Shown here: one piece after another, positions 9,149 through 18,290 of the stretch
How the letters are laid out: each line of letters opens with the position of its first letter
How positions within the stretch are numbered: position 1 is the stretch's first letter
Assembly (NCBI RefSeq): GCF_002936955.1
Contig: NZ_MPZM01000003.1
Span: 1-64,000, forward strand
Origin: Oceanisphaera arctica
GTDB lineage: Bacteria > Pseudomonadota > Gammaproteobacteria > Enterobacterales > Aeromonadaceae
DNA: 64,000 nucleotides
Direction: 5' to 3'
Translations under genes and position numbers: made by a program
The notes under the pieces: model-generated
The model's input: the letters and a program-made list of their open reading frames with translations, nothing else
Database searches by the model: none
Told to the model about the DNA's origin: nothing

Positions 9149-9739
9149 ATGAAAGTGACCAGTGCACTGGCCGCCTGTCTCAGGCAGGCCACACGCGATG
9201 CACACCGTCGACTGGACAGCCATAGCGTGTTACGCCCACTGATTAGTCCGAGGCTGTCGTATGAAGAATACACAATGGCTCTGCTGGCGCTCTATCCCGC
9301 CCAATGCCGGCTGGAAGAAGCCGTAGCGCGAGGGCTGCATACCCAGCTCCTGGACTACCCTCTGCGACCACGCGCGCCTGCGCTGGCGGACGATCTGGTA
9401 TCCATGAGTCAGTCGTTACCGGTTATCGTCGAGACAGTGACTCTGGAGGTCTGTCGCCCCGGCCAGCTGATCGGGTTGCTGTATGTGCTGGAAGGGGCCA
9501 GGCTCGGTAGCCGGATCATCGCACACAATGTTCACCGCACCCTGGGTAAGCAGGTGCCGAGCCGTTATTTCACGGTGGCGCAGGATGATGACAGCTGGAG
9601 TGCCTTCTGGCAGTTTGCCGAACGGCATTGCCCCGAGCAGGAACAGATGGCGGCAGTGTCGGCTGCCAGTGCCGCTTTTCAACTGTTCCTGTCAGGTCTC
9701 GATGAATGTCAGACGACGGCTCCTCTCGGTTGCGCCTGA
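9149..9739 (+). CDS. bphO: Biliverdin-producing heme oxygenase (BphO type)
   Basis: 196-aa all-helical heme oxygenase (PF01126) that opens heme to biliverdin IX-alpha, CO and iron. LRQATRDAHRRLD near residues 11-23 supplies the likely proximal heme ligand, His19. LIGLLYVLEGARLGSRII (about residues 109-126) is the distal-helix glycine-rich region. The start at 9149 is chosen because AGAGG lies 7 nt upstream; a TTG at 9113 is possible but has no such site. It sits 34 bp before a phytochrome gene, so its likely role is chromophore supply. Confidence 0.88.
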   Translation: MKVTSALAACLRQATRDAHRRLDSHSVLRPLISPRLSYEEYTMALLALYPAQCRLEEAVARGLHTQLLDYPLRPRAPALADDLVSMSQSLPVIVETVTLEVCRPGQLIGLLYVLEGARLGSRIIAHNVHRTLGKQVPSRYFTVAQDDDSWSAFWQFAERHCPEQEQMAAVSAASAAFQLFLSGLDECQTTAPLGCA

Positions 9740-9773
9740 TGCTGAATATGTCCCTTAATCGGAAGAGTATGCC

Positions 9774-11861
9774 GTGCCCCCCAAGATAACCCCTGAACTG
9801 ACTGCGTTACAGGCGCAGTGCAACCGTGAAGCGGTACATGCCCCCGGCGCCATTCAGCCTGCCGGCTGCCTGCTGAGCCTGGATCATGAATTAGCGGTGA
9901 TTGTGCAGGTCAGTGCCAATATCGAACAGATATTGGGGGTGACTGTGTCGCAAGCCCTGGATACATCACCCTCCCGACTACTCGGCGCCAGGCTGATTAA
10001 GCGCCTGCGTCAGGAACTGCAGGAAAGGGAGCGACTGCCCGGCACCCTGACCATTAGCCGACGGATTGACGGCTGTCGCTGTCGTTTCCGGATTATCGCC
10101 TATCGCCACCGCCAGCGGGTACTGATAGAGCTGGAGCGGGTAGGCGGCATGAAAGAGCAGCGTTTGCTGCCGGCGGTGAATGAATGGCTGACCCGTATCG
10201 CCGGTGCCGAAACTGACGGCAGTCTGCTGCAGTCGTTGGTAGAGGCAGTGCGCTCCCTGACCGGTCATGACAGGGTCATGGTGTATCGGTTTGATGCCGA
10301 GTGGCACGGTACCGTGGTCGCCGAAAGCCGCAGTGAACAGGCGTCCGGCTATCTGGGCCATTCGTTTCCGGCCAGCGATATACCGCCACAGGTTCGCGGC
10401 CTTTATCTGGTCAACCCGGTGCGCAGCATTCCCGATGCCACCGTATCGGCGGTGCCGCTGGTGCCGGCGGTGGATTCCGAACAGCCAGAGCCGCTGGACT
10501 TGTCTGTCGGTATTCTGCGGGCGGTGTCGCCCATGCACCTGCGCTACCTGCACAATATGGGCGTAAAGTCGGCGCTGTCGGTTGCCATCCGGGGTGACAG
10601 CGATCTCTGGGGGCTGCTCGCCTGTCATGGCCTGACGCCGACCCCCCTGTCGCCACTGGTGCGTGAGGCTGTCTATACCCTTGTACAGGTTACTACCCAG
10701 CGACTGTTCCTGCTCAAGTCCCGAGATGAAACGGTGTACCTGCGGCGGGTTCAGGATTGTCGTGAGCTGTTGGGCGAGGGCGAGGCGCAGATGGGGTTTC
10801 AGGAGCCACTGGAACTGTTGGAACGCCGCAGCAAAGAATGGCTGGATCTGTTCAACGCCTGCGGGGTTGCGCTGATCCATAACGGACAGGTATGCAGCAC
10901 GGGTCAGGTGCCACCGAAAGACGAGCTGTCGAGAGTGGGAGCCTGGCTGAACACGCATCATCAGGGGAGCGGGGTATGGTGTAGTCAGCATCTGGCCTCC
11001 ACCCCGCTGGCCGAAGAATGCGGGCTGGCGGAGTGTTGCGGGCTGTTGGCGATTCCGCTACCCGTCGATGTGACACAACGGGACTGGTTGTTGCTGTTTC
11101 GTGCCGAGCGGCTGAAAAGCTATCGCTGGGCCGGCCGCCTGGATGCCTTGTCTCATATCGAGGATGGCCAGCGGACTTTATCACCGAATCGATCATTCGA
11201 GACCTGGTTAGAGGAGGTGCGGGAGCAGAGCGAACCCTGGTTACCTCGGGAACAACGGGCGGCACTGGATATCGGGGAAGATGTGACGGTGGCGATTCTG
11301 GTCAAGGCCATCAGTGATCTCAATGGTCGTCTGACCCAGGTTAACCGTCGTCTGGAAGGGATCGCCACCACGGATGCGCTGACCCAGGTCTGGAATCGTT
11401 ATCGTATCGAACAGGCGATTGATCGCGACATCAATATGGCGATGCGTCTTGGCCAACCATCGGCGTTGCTGTTACTGGATGTGGACTTTTTCAAACGTAT
11501 CAACGATAGGTATGGACACGAGGCCGGCGACGCCGTGCTGGTCACCCTGGCCGAGGTCATTACCACGACGCTGAGAGATAGTGACTATCTGGGACGCTGG
11601 GGTGGAGAAGAGTTTGTGATCCTGGCATCCAATTGCAATCTGGAAAACGGAAAAGTCCTGGCCGAACGGGTCAGGAAAGCGGTAGCTGCCACCGACTTTG
11701 GATCTGTGGGTCAGGTGACCATCAGCATGGGGATCAGCCAATGGCGGCCCGGGGACAACCGAAAGAGTCTGGTGGATCGGGCCGACACGGCGATGTATGC
11801 CGCCAAGCAGGCCGGGCGAAACCGGGTCATGACCGAAGATGGCCAGGGGAGCATCCCGTAG
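9774..11861 (+). CDS. bphP: Bacteriophytochrome-diguanylate cyclase (PAS-GAF-PHY-GGDEF)
   Basis: 695-aa red/far-red photoreceptor whose output makes c-di-GMP. Cys16 before AVHAPGAIQPAG is in the place of the biliverdin-linking cysteine of bacteriophytochromes. The GAF domain has FPASDIPPQVRGLY and SPMHLRYLHNMGV, both chromophore-pocket signatures. A PHY region follows, then a GGDEF domain from about residue 530, with GGEEF at 610-614. RDSD five residues before GGEEF is an RxxD inhibitory site, so product inhibition is expected. The output replaces the more usual histidine kinase. Start is GTG with GGAAGA upstream. Forms a two-gene operon with bphO. Confidence 0.92.
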   Translation: MPPKITPELTALQAQCNREAVHAPGAIQPAGCLLSLDHELAVIVQVSANIEQILGVTVSQALDTSPSRLLGARLIKRLRQELQERERLPGTLTISRRIDGCRCRFRIIAYRHRQRVLIELERVGGMKEQRLLPAVNEWLTRIAGAETDGSLLQSLVEAVRSLTGHDRVMVYRFDAEWHGTVVAESRSEQASGYLGHSFPASDIPPQVRGLYLVNPVRSIPDATVSAVPLVPAVDSEQPEPLDLSVGILRAVSPMHLRYLHNMGVKSALSVAIRGDSDLWGLLACHGLTPTPLSPLVREAVYTLVQVTTQRLFLLKSRDETVYLRRVQDCRELLGEGEAQMGFQEPLELLERRSKEWLDLFNACGVALIHNGQVCSTGQVPPKDELSRVGAWLNTHHQGSGVWCSQHLASTPLAEECGLAECCGLLAIPLPVDVTQRDWLLLFRAERLKSYRWAGRLDALSHIEDGQRTLSPNRSFETWLEEVREQSEPWLPREQRAALDIGEDVTVAILVKAISDLNGRLTQVNRRLEGIATTDALTQVWNRYRIEQAIDRDINMAMRLGQPSALLLLDVDFFKRINDRYGHEAGDAVLVTLAEVITTTLRDSDYLGRWGGEEFVILASNCNLENGKVLAERVRKAVAATDFGSVGQVTISMGISQWRPGDNRKSLVDRADTAMYAAKQAGRNRVMTEDGQGSIP

Positions 11862-12037
11862 TTGCCGCTTGAGCTGGCAGGCCTTGCAGCGCAAGGCAAT
11901 ACAAACCACGCCGGGTGATTGAGCCTGGCGTTCTATCTGTGTATACCCGGCCAGTCTGCTGACTGGCGCCGACGGGATGTTCAATTCCAGGCCTGACCCT
12001 TTAATATCAGGCCCTTCAACATCAGCGTCTGAACACG

Positions 12038-12985
12038 TTATTGACCAAACACCAATGCCTTGAGTCCGGCTTCCGGATCTATATCTTCAAACTCGGGCGG
12101 GTTGTCCAGCCGTTCGGTAAAGTGCAATGCTGGCGCTTGCTCAGCCATGCTGTCGATCAGAAACCGGCTGGGAACATCGGGGTCGTTGACACAGGCCAGT
12201 ACCTGGCCGTTTTCGGTTAGTAGTTCGGGCAGGCGGCGCAGGATCTTGTGATAGTCCTGGGTCAGGGCAAAGCTGCCTTTCTGGAATGAAGGCGGATCTA
12301 TGATGATCAGATCATAAGGCCCCAGCTTGCGCACCTTGCCCCAGGACTTGAACAGCTCATGACCGAGAAAGGTCACCTTGCCCAGATCGTGATGGTTCAG
12401 CCGGTGATTGTCTCGACCCCGGCTCAGCGCCGCCCTTGCCATGTCCAGATTGACCACTTGCTCGGCGCCCCCTTCGATTGCCGCCACCGAAAAGCCACAG
12501 GTATAGGCAAACAGGTTCAGCACCCGCTTGCCCTGCGCCTGTTGCCGTACCCAGTTGCGCCCGAGGCGCATATCGAGAAACAGCCCGTGATTCTGGTTAC
12601 GACCCAGTTCCAGTTGATAGTGCAGGCCCTGCTCCCGAACTTGAGGGCGAGGCTCAAGCGTTCCCCATAATACGTCTACCGGCGCGCCTTCCCGGCTACG
12701 GTGTTGCAGCAACAGGGCGCTGGCGCCACTCTGTTGCCAGAAATCTTGCTCGGTCAGCGCCTGCAGCAGGGCGTTCAGCCCGGTTATAAACTCCGGCGTC
12801 GGCTCCTTGAACAGGGACACCAGCAACTGACCATCCAGCCAGTCGGCGGTGATTTGCTCCAGCCCCGGCCAGCGGCGGCCACGGCCATGAAACAGCCGTC
12901 GGATTTCTTCGGGGTGGTCATTCCGGCTCTGTTCAAAGGCAGCACACAGTTGGCGATAAAAGACGGGCAGGGCAGTGGTATCCAT
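12038..12985 (-). CDS. SAM-dependent methyltransferase, RlmI/RlmK-like
   Basis: 315-aa class I methyltransferase of the COG1092 group. HGLFLDMRLGRNWV leads into the SAM motif VLNLFAYTCGFSVAA, followed by NLDMARAAL and the catalytic-loop DPPSFQKGSF. The motif order is that of the RlmK half of RlmKL and of RlmI, but the protein lacks the RlmI PUA domain. The substrate is probably rRNA by family, but the nucleotide is not known. Confidence 0.85.
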   Translation of the reverse strand: MDTTALPVFYRQLCAAFEQSRNDHPEEIRRLFHGRGRRWPGLEQITADWLDGQLLVSLFKEPTPEFITGLNALLQALTEQDFWQQSGASALLLQHRSREGAPVDVLWGTLEPRPQVREQGLHYQLELGRNQNHGLFLDMRLGRNWVRQQAQGKRVLNLFAYTCGFSVAAIEGGAEQVVNLDMARAALSRGRDNHRLNHHDLGKVTFLGHELFKSWGKVRKLGPYDLIIIDPPSFQKGSFALTQDYHKILRRLPELLTENGQVLACVNDPDVPSRFLIDSMAEQAPALHFTERLDNPPEFEDIDPEAGLKALVFGQ

Positions 12986-13084
12986 GAGATTCTCGGGCTG
13001 GCGAAACAGGGGCGCTATTCTAGCGGCCGGCTTTTGATTAGGCCACCGCTGCCGTACTGGCGCTTTCGGTTGAGGTAAATCTGC

Positions 13085-13951
13085 TTATGCCAGGGCGCAG
13101 CAGGTGCTGGCGCCAACGGGCAGGCTGGCGCTCCAGGGCGCGGGAATGGGCTGATAGGTCTGGCTGTTGGTGCCGATCACCGCCGCGATATTGATTGAGG
13201 CACCCGCCTGCTGGATAGCGCTGCTCAATGCCTCGCGCATCCAGGTCGCGCCGATGGGGTTGTGTTGATGCATCACAAAGGGCGGGGTGGGCGCCTCCGT
13301 GCTTCTGCCGATGATGGTGGTGCCGCGGCTATCCAGCAAGGGCCAGCTGTGGGCATCGATCGCCGCCAGATCCGCCGCGCCACGGCGCAGATAATCCAGG
13401 CTGTTGGCATGGGCACCACTGATCAGCACCTCGTCACAGTCAATATTGCTGGCGGCTGCCCATTCAAACAGGGCGGCACAGCCGGAGCGGGAGCTGGCGG
13501 AATTGATCACGAAGCGGGTCATGCCTGCTGACTGACGGCCTTTGAACCGGCGGCTTTCGGGCTCACGACCGCTGGCGCTGACTATATAGCTGAAATACTG
13601 GCCCGGAGTACAGTCGAGATCGCCGAATACCGGGCGGGCAATCGGCACCAGCCCCTGCGCCTGAGGGGTGAACAGATCCGGCCCGCAGCACTGGCTAAGC
13701 AGCAAATTCGGATTGGCCCACTGTTGTTCCAGCGGGGTGTGGCGATCCAGGCTATTCGGCAATTTAGTATCCAACAGCAAGGAAACATCTCTGTCTTGCA
13801 GCTGGAGTTTTAATACCGACCAAAAATGGTCCAACTGTAGCTGTCGCTTGGGTAAATCATACCAGGGTAAACTGGCCATCAAGGGCACGCTGATTTCTCC
13901 TTTAAGTGACAATAGGGCCTGCCCGCCAAGCCTGTCGCTGTGAGCATTCAC
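13085..13951 (-). CDS. PhnD/SsuA-family substrate-binding-like protein
   Basis: 288-aa protein with the periplasmic binding-protein fold of phosphonate/phosphate-type ABC systems: LLSQCCGPDLF, RFVINSASSRSGCAALFEWA, VLISGAHANSLDYLRRGAADLAAID (shown in pieces) and a SWPLLDS segment. Unlike transport components it has no visible signal peptide, and no permease or ATPase gene is adjacent, so a cytoplasmic sensor or orphan role is possible. The start may be 13951 or a later Met at residue 25 (MASLPWYDLP). Ligand unknown. Confidence 0.7.
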   Translation of the reverse strand: MNAHSDRLGGQALLSLKGEISVPLMASLPWYDLPKRQLQLDHFWSVLKLQLQDRDVSLLLDTKLPNSLDRHTPLEQQWANPNLLLSQCCGPDLFTPQAQGLVPIARPVFGDLDCTPGQYFSYIVSASGREPESRRFKGRQSAGMTRFVINSASSRSGCAALFEWAAASNIDCDEVLISGAHANSLDYLRRGAADLAAIDAHSWPLLDSRGTTIIGRSTEAPTPPFVMHQHNPIGATWMREALSSAIQQAGASINIAAVIGTNSQTYQPIPAPWSASLPVGASTCCALA

Positions 13952-13985
13952 CTTTACTGTTTCGTTTAGTCCCTAACTGACTTGT

Positions 13986-15269
13986 TTAGTCCCTAACTGA
14001 TTTGTTACGGCGTTTGTTGGCGTTGCGCCGGTTGGCTTGTTTATCTCGCGGCGGGCGTTTGCTGCGCGCTTCACTGGCGGGTTGATCCGTCACAGGGAAG
14101 CCGGCCAGTGGCAGCAAAGGCAAGGCTTCACCGGTTAGCTCACGAATAGCGGCTAGTGCGCTGGCTTCGCCATGGCACACTAACGAAACAGCCGCGCCCG
14201 TTAAGCCGGCCCGAGCGGTACGACCCACGCGGTGCACATAAACCGGCGCACTGGGCGGTAAGTCGAGGTTAACCACTACCGGCAGGGCAGTTACATCAAT
14301 GCCGCGCGCCAGTAAATCGGTGGCGACGAGCACGTTAATATCGCCATGTTTAAAGGCCAGCAATGCTTGCTCGCGCTCGGCTTGATCTTTCTCACCATGC
14401 AAGGCTAGCGCCTGAATACCGGCTTTATTCAGTTTTTTGGCCACCGCATCGGCACTGTCGCGAGCATTAATAAACACCAACACTTGCTGGCGCGTTAATT
14501 GCCCTTTAAGCAGCGCAATCAAAGCCTGTGCCTTGCTGCCTTTATTCACCAGGTAACAGGTTTGGCTAACACCCTCGACCACGCTGTTTTGGCTACCGAC
14601 GGCAAAGCGATGGGCATTAGGTACTAACTGCGTTAGCTGCTCTGCTAACTCGGCGGGCAAGGTGGCAGAAAACAACAGCTGTTGCTGTAGGGCGGGCATG
14701 GCGGCCATCAGCTTTTGTATATCCGGCCAAAAGCCCATTTCCAGCAAGCGGTCTGCCTCATCTAACACCAAATGTTGTACGGCCTTCAATGAGATCAACT
14801 TTTGTCTGAGCAAGTCTAACAACCGGCCCGGCGTGGCAATCACAATTTGTGCTGGCTGCCGATTAAAATCAGCCACTTGTAGCTCCAGGTCCACGCCGCC
14901 ACACAAGGTCGTCAACGTCAGCGACACGCTCTGTGCCAAGGGGGTAAGCACTTCACTGATTTGTGCGGCCAGCTCTCGGGTGGGCACTATGACCACGGCG
15001 CGCATATGCGCACGGCTGTAAGGCGCCGTCGTAAGAGTGCTCTCATTACCCATCGCCGGCGGCTGCACTGTGAGTTGCTGTAAGAGTCCCAAACCAAACG
15101 CCAAGGTCTTGCCACTGCCGGTCGGTGCTAGCGCCAACACATCCTGGCCACCCATGATTGAGGGCAGCGTTTGTTGTTGTACAGGGGTGGGCACTTGAAA
15201 CTGGGCTGGCAGGGCGGACAGCAAGCTGGGGTGAAGATTAAACGCACTAAAAGTTAAAGATTCAGGCAT
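13986..15269 (-). CDS. DEAD-box ATP-dependent RNA helicase
   Basis: 427-aa helicase starting MPESLTFSAFNLHP. Ordered motifs: Q-motif (VPTPVQQQTLPSI), Walker A APTGSGKT, PTRELAAQ, TPGRLLD, DEAD in VLDEADRLLEMGF, SAT in LFSATLP, and HRVGRTARAG. The C-terminal tail is short and basic (RSKRPPRDKQANRRNANKRR), suited to RNA binding. It belongs to the broad RhlE-like bacterial group rather than DbpA, since the DbpA RNA-recognition domain is absent. Upstream in-frame Met codons reach 15320, but homology begins at MPES. Runs antisense to the window left-hand trend. Confidence 0.9.
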   Translation of the reverse strand: MPESLTFSAFNLHPSLLSALPAQFQVPTPVQQQTLPSIMGGQDVLALAPTGSGKTLAFGLGLLQQLTVQPPAMGNESTLTTAPYSRAHMRAVVIVPTRELAAQISEVLTPLAQSVSLTLTTLCGGVDLELQVADFNRQPAQIVIATPGRLLDLLRQKLISLKAVQHLVLDEADRLLEMGFWPDIQKLMAAMPALQQQLLFSATLPAELAEQLTQLVPNAHRFAVGSQNSVVEGVSQTCYLVNKGSKAQALIALLKGQLTRQQVLVFINARDSADAVAKKLNKAGIQALALHGEKDQAEREQALLAFKHGDINVLVATDLLARGIDVTALPVVVNLDLPPSAPVYVHRVGRTARAGLTGAAVSLVCHGEASALAAIRELTGEALPLLPLAGFPVTDQPASEARSKRPPRDKQANRRNANKRRNKSVRD

Positions 15270-15544
15270 GGAAATACACTCATCAACAATACGTGTATTA
15301 ACCACACGCATGAATAACATCTACCGGCAACCAGGCCGCCAATAGGCAAAAAAAGTAAGACGCGCAGTGTAACAGCGCTACTCATCAAGTAAACCATATC
15401 GTCAAATCGACATCTCGCAGTATAAATAACTGTTTCGGTTAATGCGGTCTCGGGATATTTTGATACATCGCAGCATAAAACACTGAGTCGGTATGAATTT
15501 GACGGTCAGAGAGGCCAATTCGGCATTGACCTCCCTGCATGACA

Positions 15545-15789
15545 TCAGATAAAGGCGGGGTTAGACAGTTGCGGATAGTCCCGTTTGACCCAGTTAAAAA
15601 AGGATTTCATCAGAATGGCGTAGATAAAGATCATCGGAAAACCGGCCACCCCGCACAGAGCCTTGATGGTATCTATGCTGCCGCCGGTAAAGAACACTGC
15701 CATGGCGATGCCGCCAATGCCCAGACACCAGATCATCTTCACCTTGTTGTCCGGATTGCCCTCTAGGGTCCGCTGGTGGGTAGTCATCA
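15545..15789 (-). pseudogene. C-terminal fragment of a BCCT-family transporter
   Basis: About 75 codons on the minus strand encode two hydrophobic segments (IWCLGIGGIAMAVFFTGG and the GVAGFPMIFIYAILMKSFF region) ending in KRDYPQLSNPAFI. The pattern of a short hydrophilic linker, a TM helix ending in GG, and a GxP-containing last helix fits the end of betaine/carnitine/choline transporters. The remaining 400 or more residues are absent: immediately upstream the sequence changes to another gene's tail. Assignment to BCCT is by pattern, not alignment. Confidence 0.55.
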
Positions 15790-15936
15790 TTAAGATTCGA
15801 CACAGGTACCTTCCTTGAGTGTGGTCAGTTCCCGGAGATGAGAAGGGGTAATGCCGCAACAATCGCCGACGATGCTGGCGCAGGCCCGGATCCATGACTG
15901 GGCGAAATTACGGTAGGCCTGAAGCGTTAAATCTTC
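15790..15936 (-). pseudogene. C-terminal fragment of a homocysteine S-methyltransferase
   Basis: In a frame different from the transporter fragment, the minus strand reads LQAYRNFAQSWIRACASIVG then DCCGITPSHLRELTTLKEG and a TAA at 15790-15792. The DCCGITPSHL segment is the zinc-cysteine pair of MmuM/BHMT-type enzymes (usually GGCCGT.P.HI), which sits at the extreme C-terminus. A TAG codon closes the frame upstream at 15937-15939, so only about 48 codons survive. The adjacent transporter fragment suggests a former sulfur-methyl uptake pair reduced by deletion. Confidence 0.6.
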
Positions 15937-16016
15937 CTATAACCGAGGCAGAGAGCCCCGGTTATATCTCATTACGGCGACAACTATGGCGAATGGCGAC
16001 AACAGGGCTCGCTGGT

Positions 16017-16328
16017 TCAGGTGGCGTTCAGCTTGTCCTGCACGCTGGTGACCTTGTCAGCCATGGTCTGCTCTCTGTCTATCCGGGTGCCGACCTTCAT
16101 GTGGCTGGTAATACGCACGGCTCCGGCCGCATGCAGATCGTCGTGGCAGCGCTTGACCGCCGCCATCACCTCTTCCCACTCGCCTTCCACGTTGGTGCCG
16201 TAGCCATGCATGCTGTGGGTGAGGCCGGCCTCTTCAAAAATTTTCTGGCACATGGCCACATAAGGCGAAACCGACGTGCCCACGCCGCCGGGCGACACCA
16301 TGATATCCATTAGTACATACATCAGCAT
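16017..16328 (-). CDS. MTH1187/YqgV-family thiamine-binding protein
   Basis: 103-aa ferredoxin-like-fold protein (PF01910, formerly DUF77). MLMYVLMDIMVSPGGVGTSV at the start and EVMAAVKRCHDDLHAAGAVRI near the centre (in two parts) are family-typical. Members bind thiamine or related pyrimidines as small oligomers; the cellular role is uncertain. It is a single gene, separated from the decayed fragments at 15.5-15.9 kb by a short gap. Confidence 0.85.
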   Translation of the reverse strand: MLMYVLMDIMVSPGGVGTSVSPYVAMCQKIFEEAGLTHSMHGYGTNVEGEWEEVMAAVKRCHDDLHAAGAVRITSHMKVGTRIDREQTMADKVTSVQDKLNAT

Positions 16329-16775
16329 TTTCCTAGGTTATGGGGAGATTGCGGCCATATTCGGCGCAATGGCGGCGAGAGCACAAGGGCCAGTCTGGCT
16401 GTTTGTGCCGGCCAGCCGAGACGTTAGGTAAAAAGACCGGGAACGCAGGCCTCATGCTCGGCGGCTAGGGAGTCTTGTTGTGATTGGGAACAGCATGACG
16501 GGCTGGCGCATAACTGCGGCACCACTTGTTGACACCTTGATTATGCCTACATGCTCAATCAACAAGCATTCTATCTTTATATTTATTGCAAATTGCAATG
16601 AAAAATAACTGTATCCGATTGAGTATGCAAATTACACTTGGGTCGGTTAAGAAAGAAAACAATAAAGCGCGAAGATAACGGATTGGGAGCTATGCTAGTG
16701 GTAAAATCCAGAACCACCCGGATCTCTCCGGTTATTTACAGGCTACTGAGTATCCTTTCTCGCAGCCAGCAACAG
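16329..16775. other. Non-coding gap before the GGDEF sensor gene
   Basis: About 450 bp with no supported gene. The right half (16500-16640) is AT-rich, with several A/T tracts and a TATCCGATTGAGTATGCAAAT stretch near 16611 that could hold the promoter of the downstream sensor gene. I see no repeat or RNA gene here. Confidence 0.4.
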
Positions 16776-16820
16776 ATGATACTGGTGTTTATCCTGTCTC
16801 TCAGCTCCATAGCAACGTAG
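16776..16820 (+). pseudogene. Signal-peptide exon-like segment cut off by an in-frame TAG
   Basis: The frame of the downstream sensor gene extends upstream through MILVFILSLSSIAT, stops at TAG (16818-16820), and then resumes with AADRPVFVYGF. Reading the TAG as CAG (one C-to-T change) gives SIAT-Q-AADRP, a normal Sec signal peptide with its cleavage region. The open frame continues further upstream to about 16638, with an ATG at 16692. Confidence 0.6.
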
Positions 16821-16901
16821 GCCGCCGATCGCCCTGTATTTGTTTACGGGTTTGATCAGCAGTTACTTCCGTTTGAAGCAAACGATGCCTCCAATCAGGC
16901 C

Positions 16902-18179
16902 ATGGGGTTCAATATCGAGCTCATCCGTGAGATAGGCGAAGTGATGGGGTTCGAGGTGGAATTCCGGGCCATGCCCTGGAAGGAAGTACTAAGCCGGTTC
17001 AATACCGGAGGTGTCGATATGGTGACCATGATATCGTCACCGGAGCGGCGACTATTGTACGATTTCGCCGAATCTGATCATATCTCACCGATCGCCATTA
17101 TCGTGCGAGATGGTGATAGCGACGTCTATTCTCTTGATGATTTACACAACAAGGAAGTCATCACCATAGAGGATGATTTTTCACATCGTTATTTACTCAA
17201 TCTGTACCCGGAGCTGGTGACGGTAACGGTGGCCGATACCCCAGCTGGATTAAAACTGTTGGCGGCCGGGCAGCACGATGCCATGGTCAGCTTTAAAAGC
17301 ATAGCGCTGTATCAGATCCAGCAACATAAACTGACGAACCTGGTCCTCGCCGGCACTATCCCACCCTTCTATACATACGGCTTTGCGGTCGCCAAAGGTA
17401 ACCGGGAGTTGCTGGCGCAGATCAATCAGGGGATGACCATACTGCAGCGAAACGGCACTTACCAGCAGTTACATCATAAATGGCTGGAAGGCGGGCGAAA
17501 GGCCGAGCAGCAAAAACAGGCATTACTCGGTTTTTTTGCTCTTACCCTGCTCATCATCCTGATGCTGTGCCTGGTACTCTGGAAATGGAAGACAGAAGAC
17601 ATCCGCGAACAACTTGAGCGAGCCCACCACGATACACTGACCGGTTTGCCCAGTCGTATCCTGCTGATGGACCGGCTGGAGCATGCACTAAGTCACGCAA
17701 GACGAACTAAAGCCCAAATGGCGGTGCTGTTTATTGACCTGGATGGATTTAAACCGGTCAATGATACCCTGGGGCATGCTGCTGGAGACCTCTTGCTGCA
17801 AATGGTGGCCAAACGGCTGTTATATTGTGTGCGTGAGGAAGATTCGGTGGCACGCCTGGGCGGCGACGAGTTCGTGATCATATTGGAGCACCTTGATCAT
17901 GTCGGTGATACCGACATGATTGCCGATCGCATACTGGATACCTTGCAACAGCCCTTTACCATTGGCGAGCAGCAGGTATGCATCAGTGGCAGCCTGGGGA
18001 TCAGTCTGTACCCCAACAATGGCACCGATGCCGACACCCTGTTACGATACGCGGATGAAGCCATGTATCAGGCCAAACAACATCCGGATCGCCGCTTTAC
18101 ATCCAACATACTGCATCTTGTGAATGATGCGGCCATCAAGCCTGAAGCACAGAATACATCGCGCTCCGATACCCGATGA
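16902..18179 (+). CDS. Substrate-binding-domain GGDEF protein (5' end disrupted)
   Basis: 425 aa from the first start after the nonsense codon. A bacterial extracellular solute-binding domain type 3 occupies roughly residues 1-205, a single TM helix (ALLGFFALTLLIILMLCLVL) follows, then a GGDEF domain with HDTLTGLPSR, DLDGFKPVNDTLGH and GGDEF. REED five residues before GGDEF is an RxxD inhibitory site, so the cyclase looks catalytically sound. The normal protein would sense a ligand in the periplasm, but the signal peptide is separated by a TAG at 16818-16820. No RBS or alternative start is visible between the stop and Met 16902, so it is either a recent pseudogene, a suppressed gene or a sequencing error. 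Confidence 0.75.
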   Translation: MGFNIELIREIGEVMGFEVEFRAMPWKEVLSRFNTGGVDMVTMISSPERRLLYDFAESDHISPIAIIVRDGDSDVYSLDDLHNKEVITIEDDFSHRYLLNLYPELVTVTVADTPAGLKLLAAGQHDAMVSFKSIALYQIQQHKLTNLVLAGTIPPFYTYGFAVAKGNRELLAQINQGMTILQRNGTYQQLHHKWLEGGRKAEQQKQALLGFFALTLLIILMLCLVLWKWKTEDIREQLERAHHDTLTGLPSRILLMDRLEHALSHARRTKAQMAVLFIDLDGFKPVNDTLGHAAGDLLLQMVAKRLLYCVREEDSVARLGGDEFVIILEHLDHVGDTDMIADRILDTLQQPFTIGEQQVCISGSLGISLYPNNGTDADTLLRYADEAMYQAKQHPDRRFTSNILHLVNDAAIKPEAQNTSRSDTR

Positions 18180-18290
18180 TGCTCAGCCAGAGAACCGGTC
18201 GCAACCGGTCCGAACGCAATAGGCATGGTAGTAGAAGGGGGCGGTATTTTTTTGTTGTATAAATAACAAAAAAAATATTCACGATAATGT

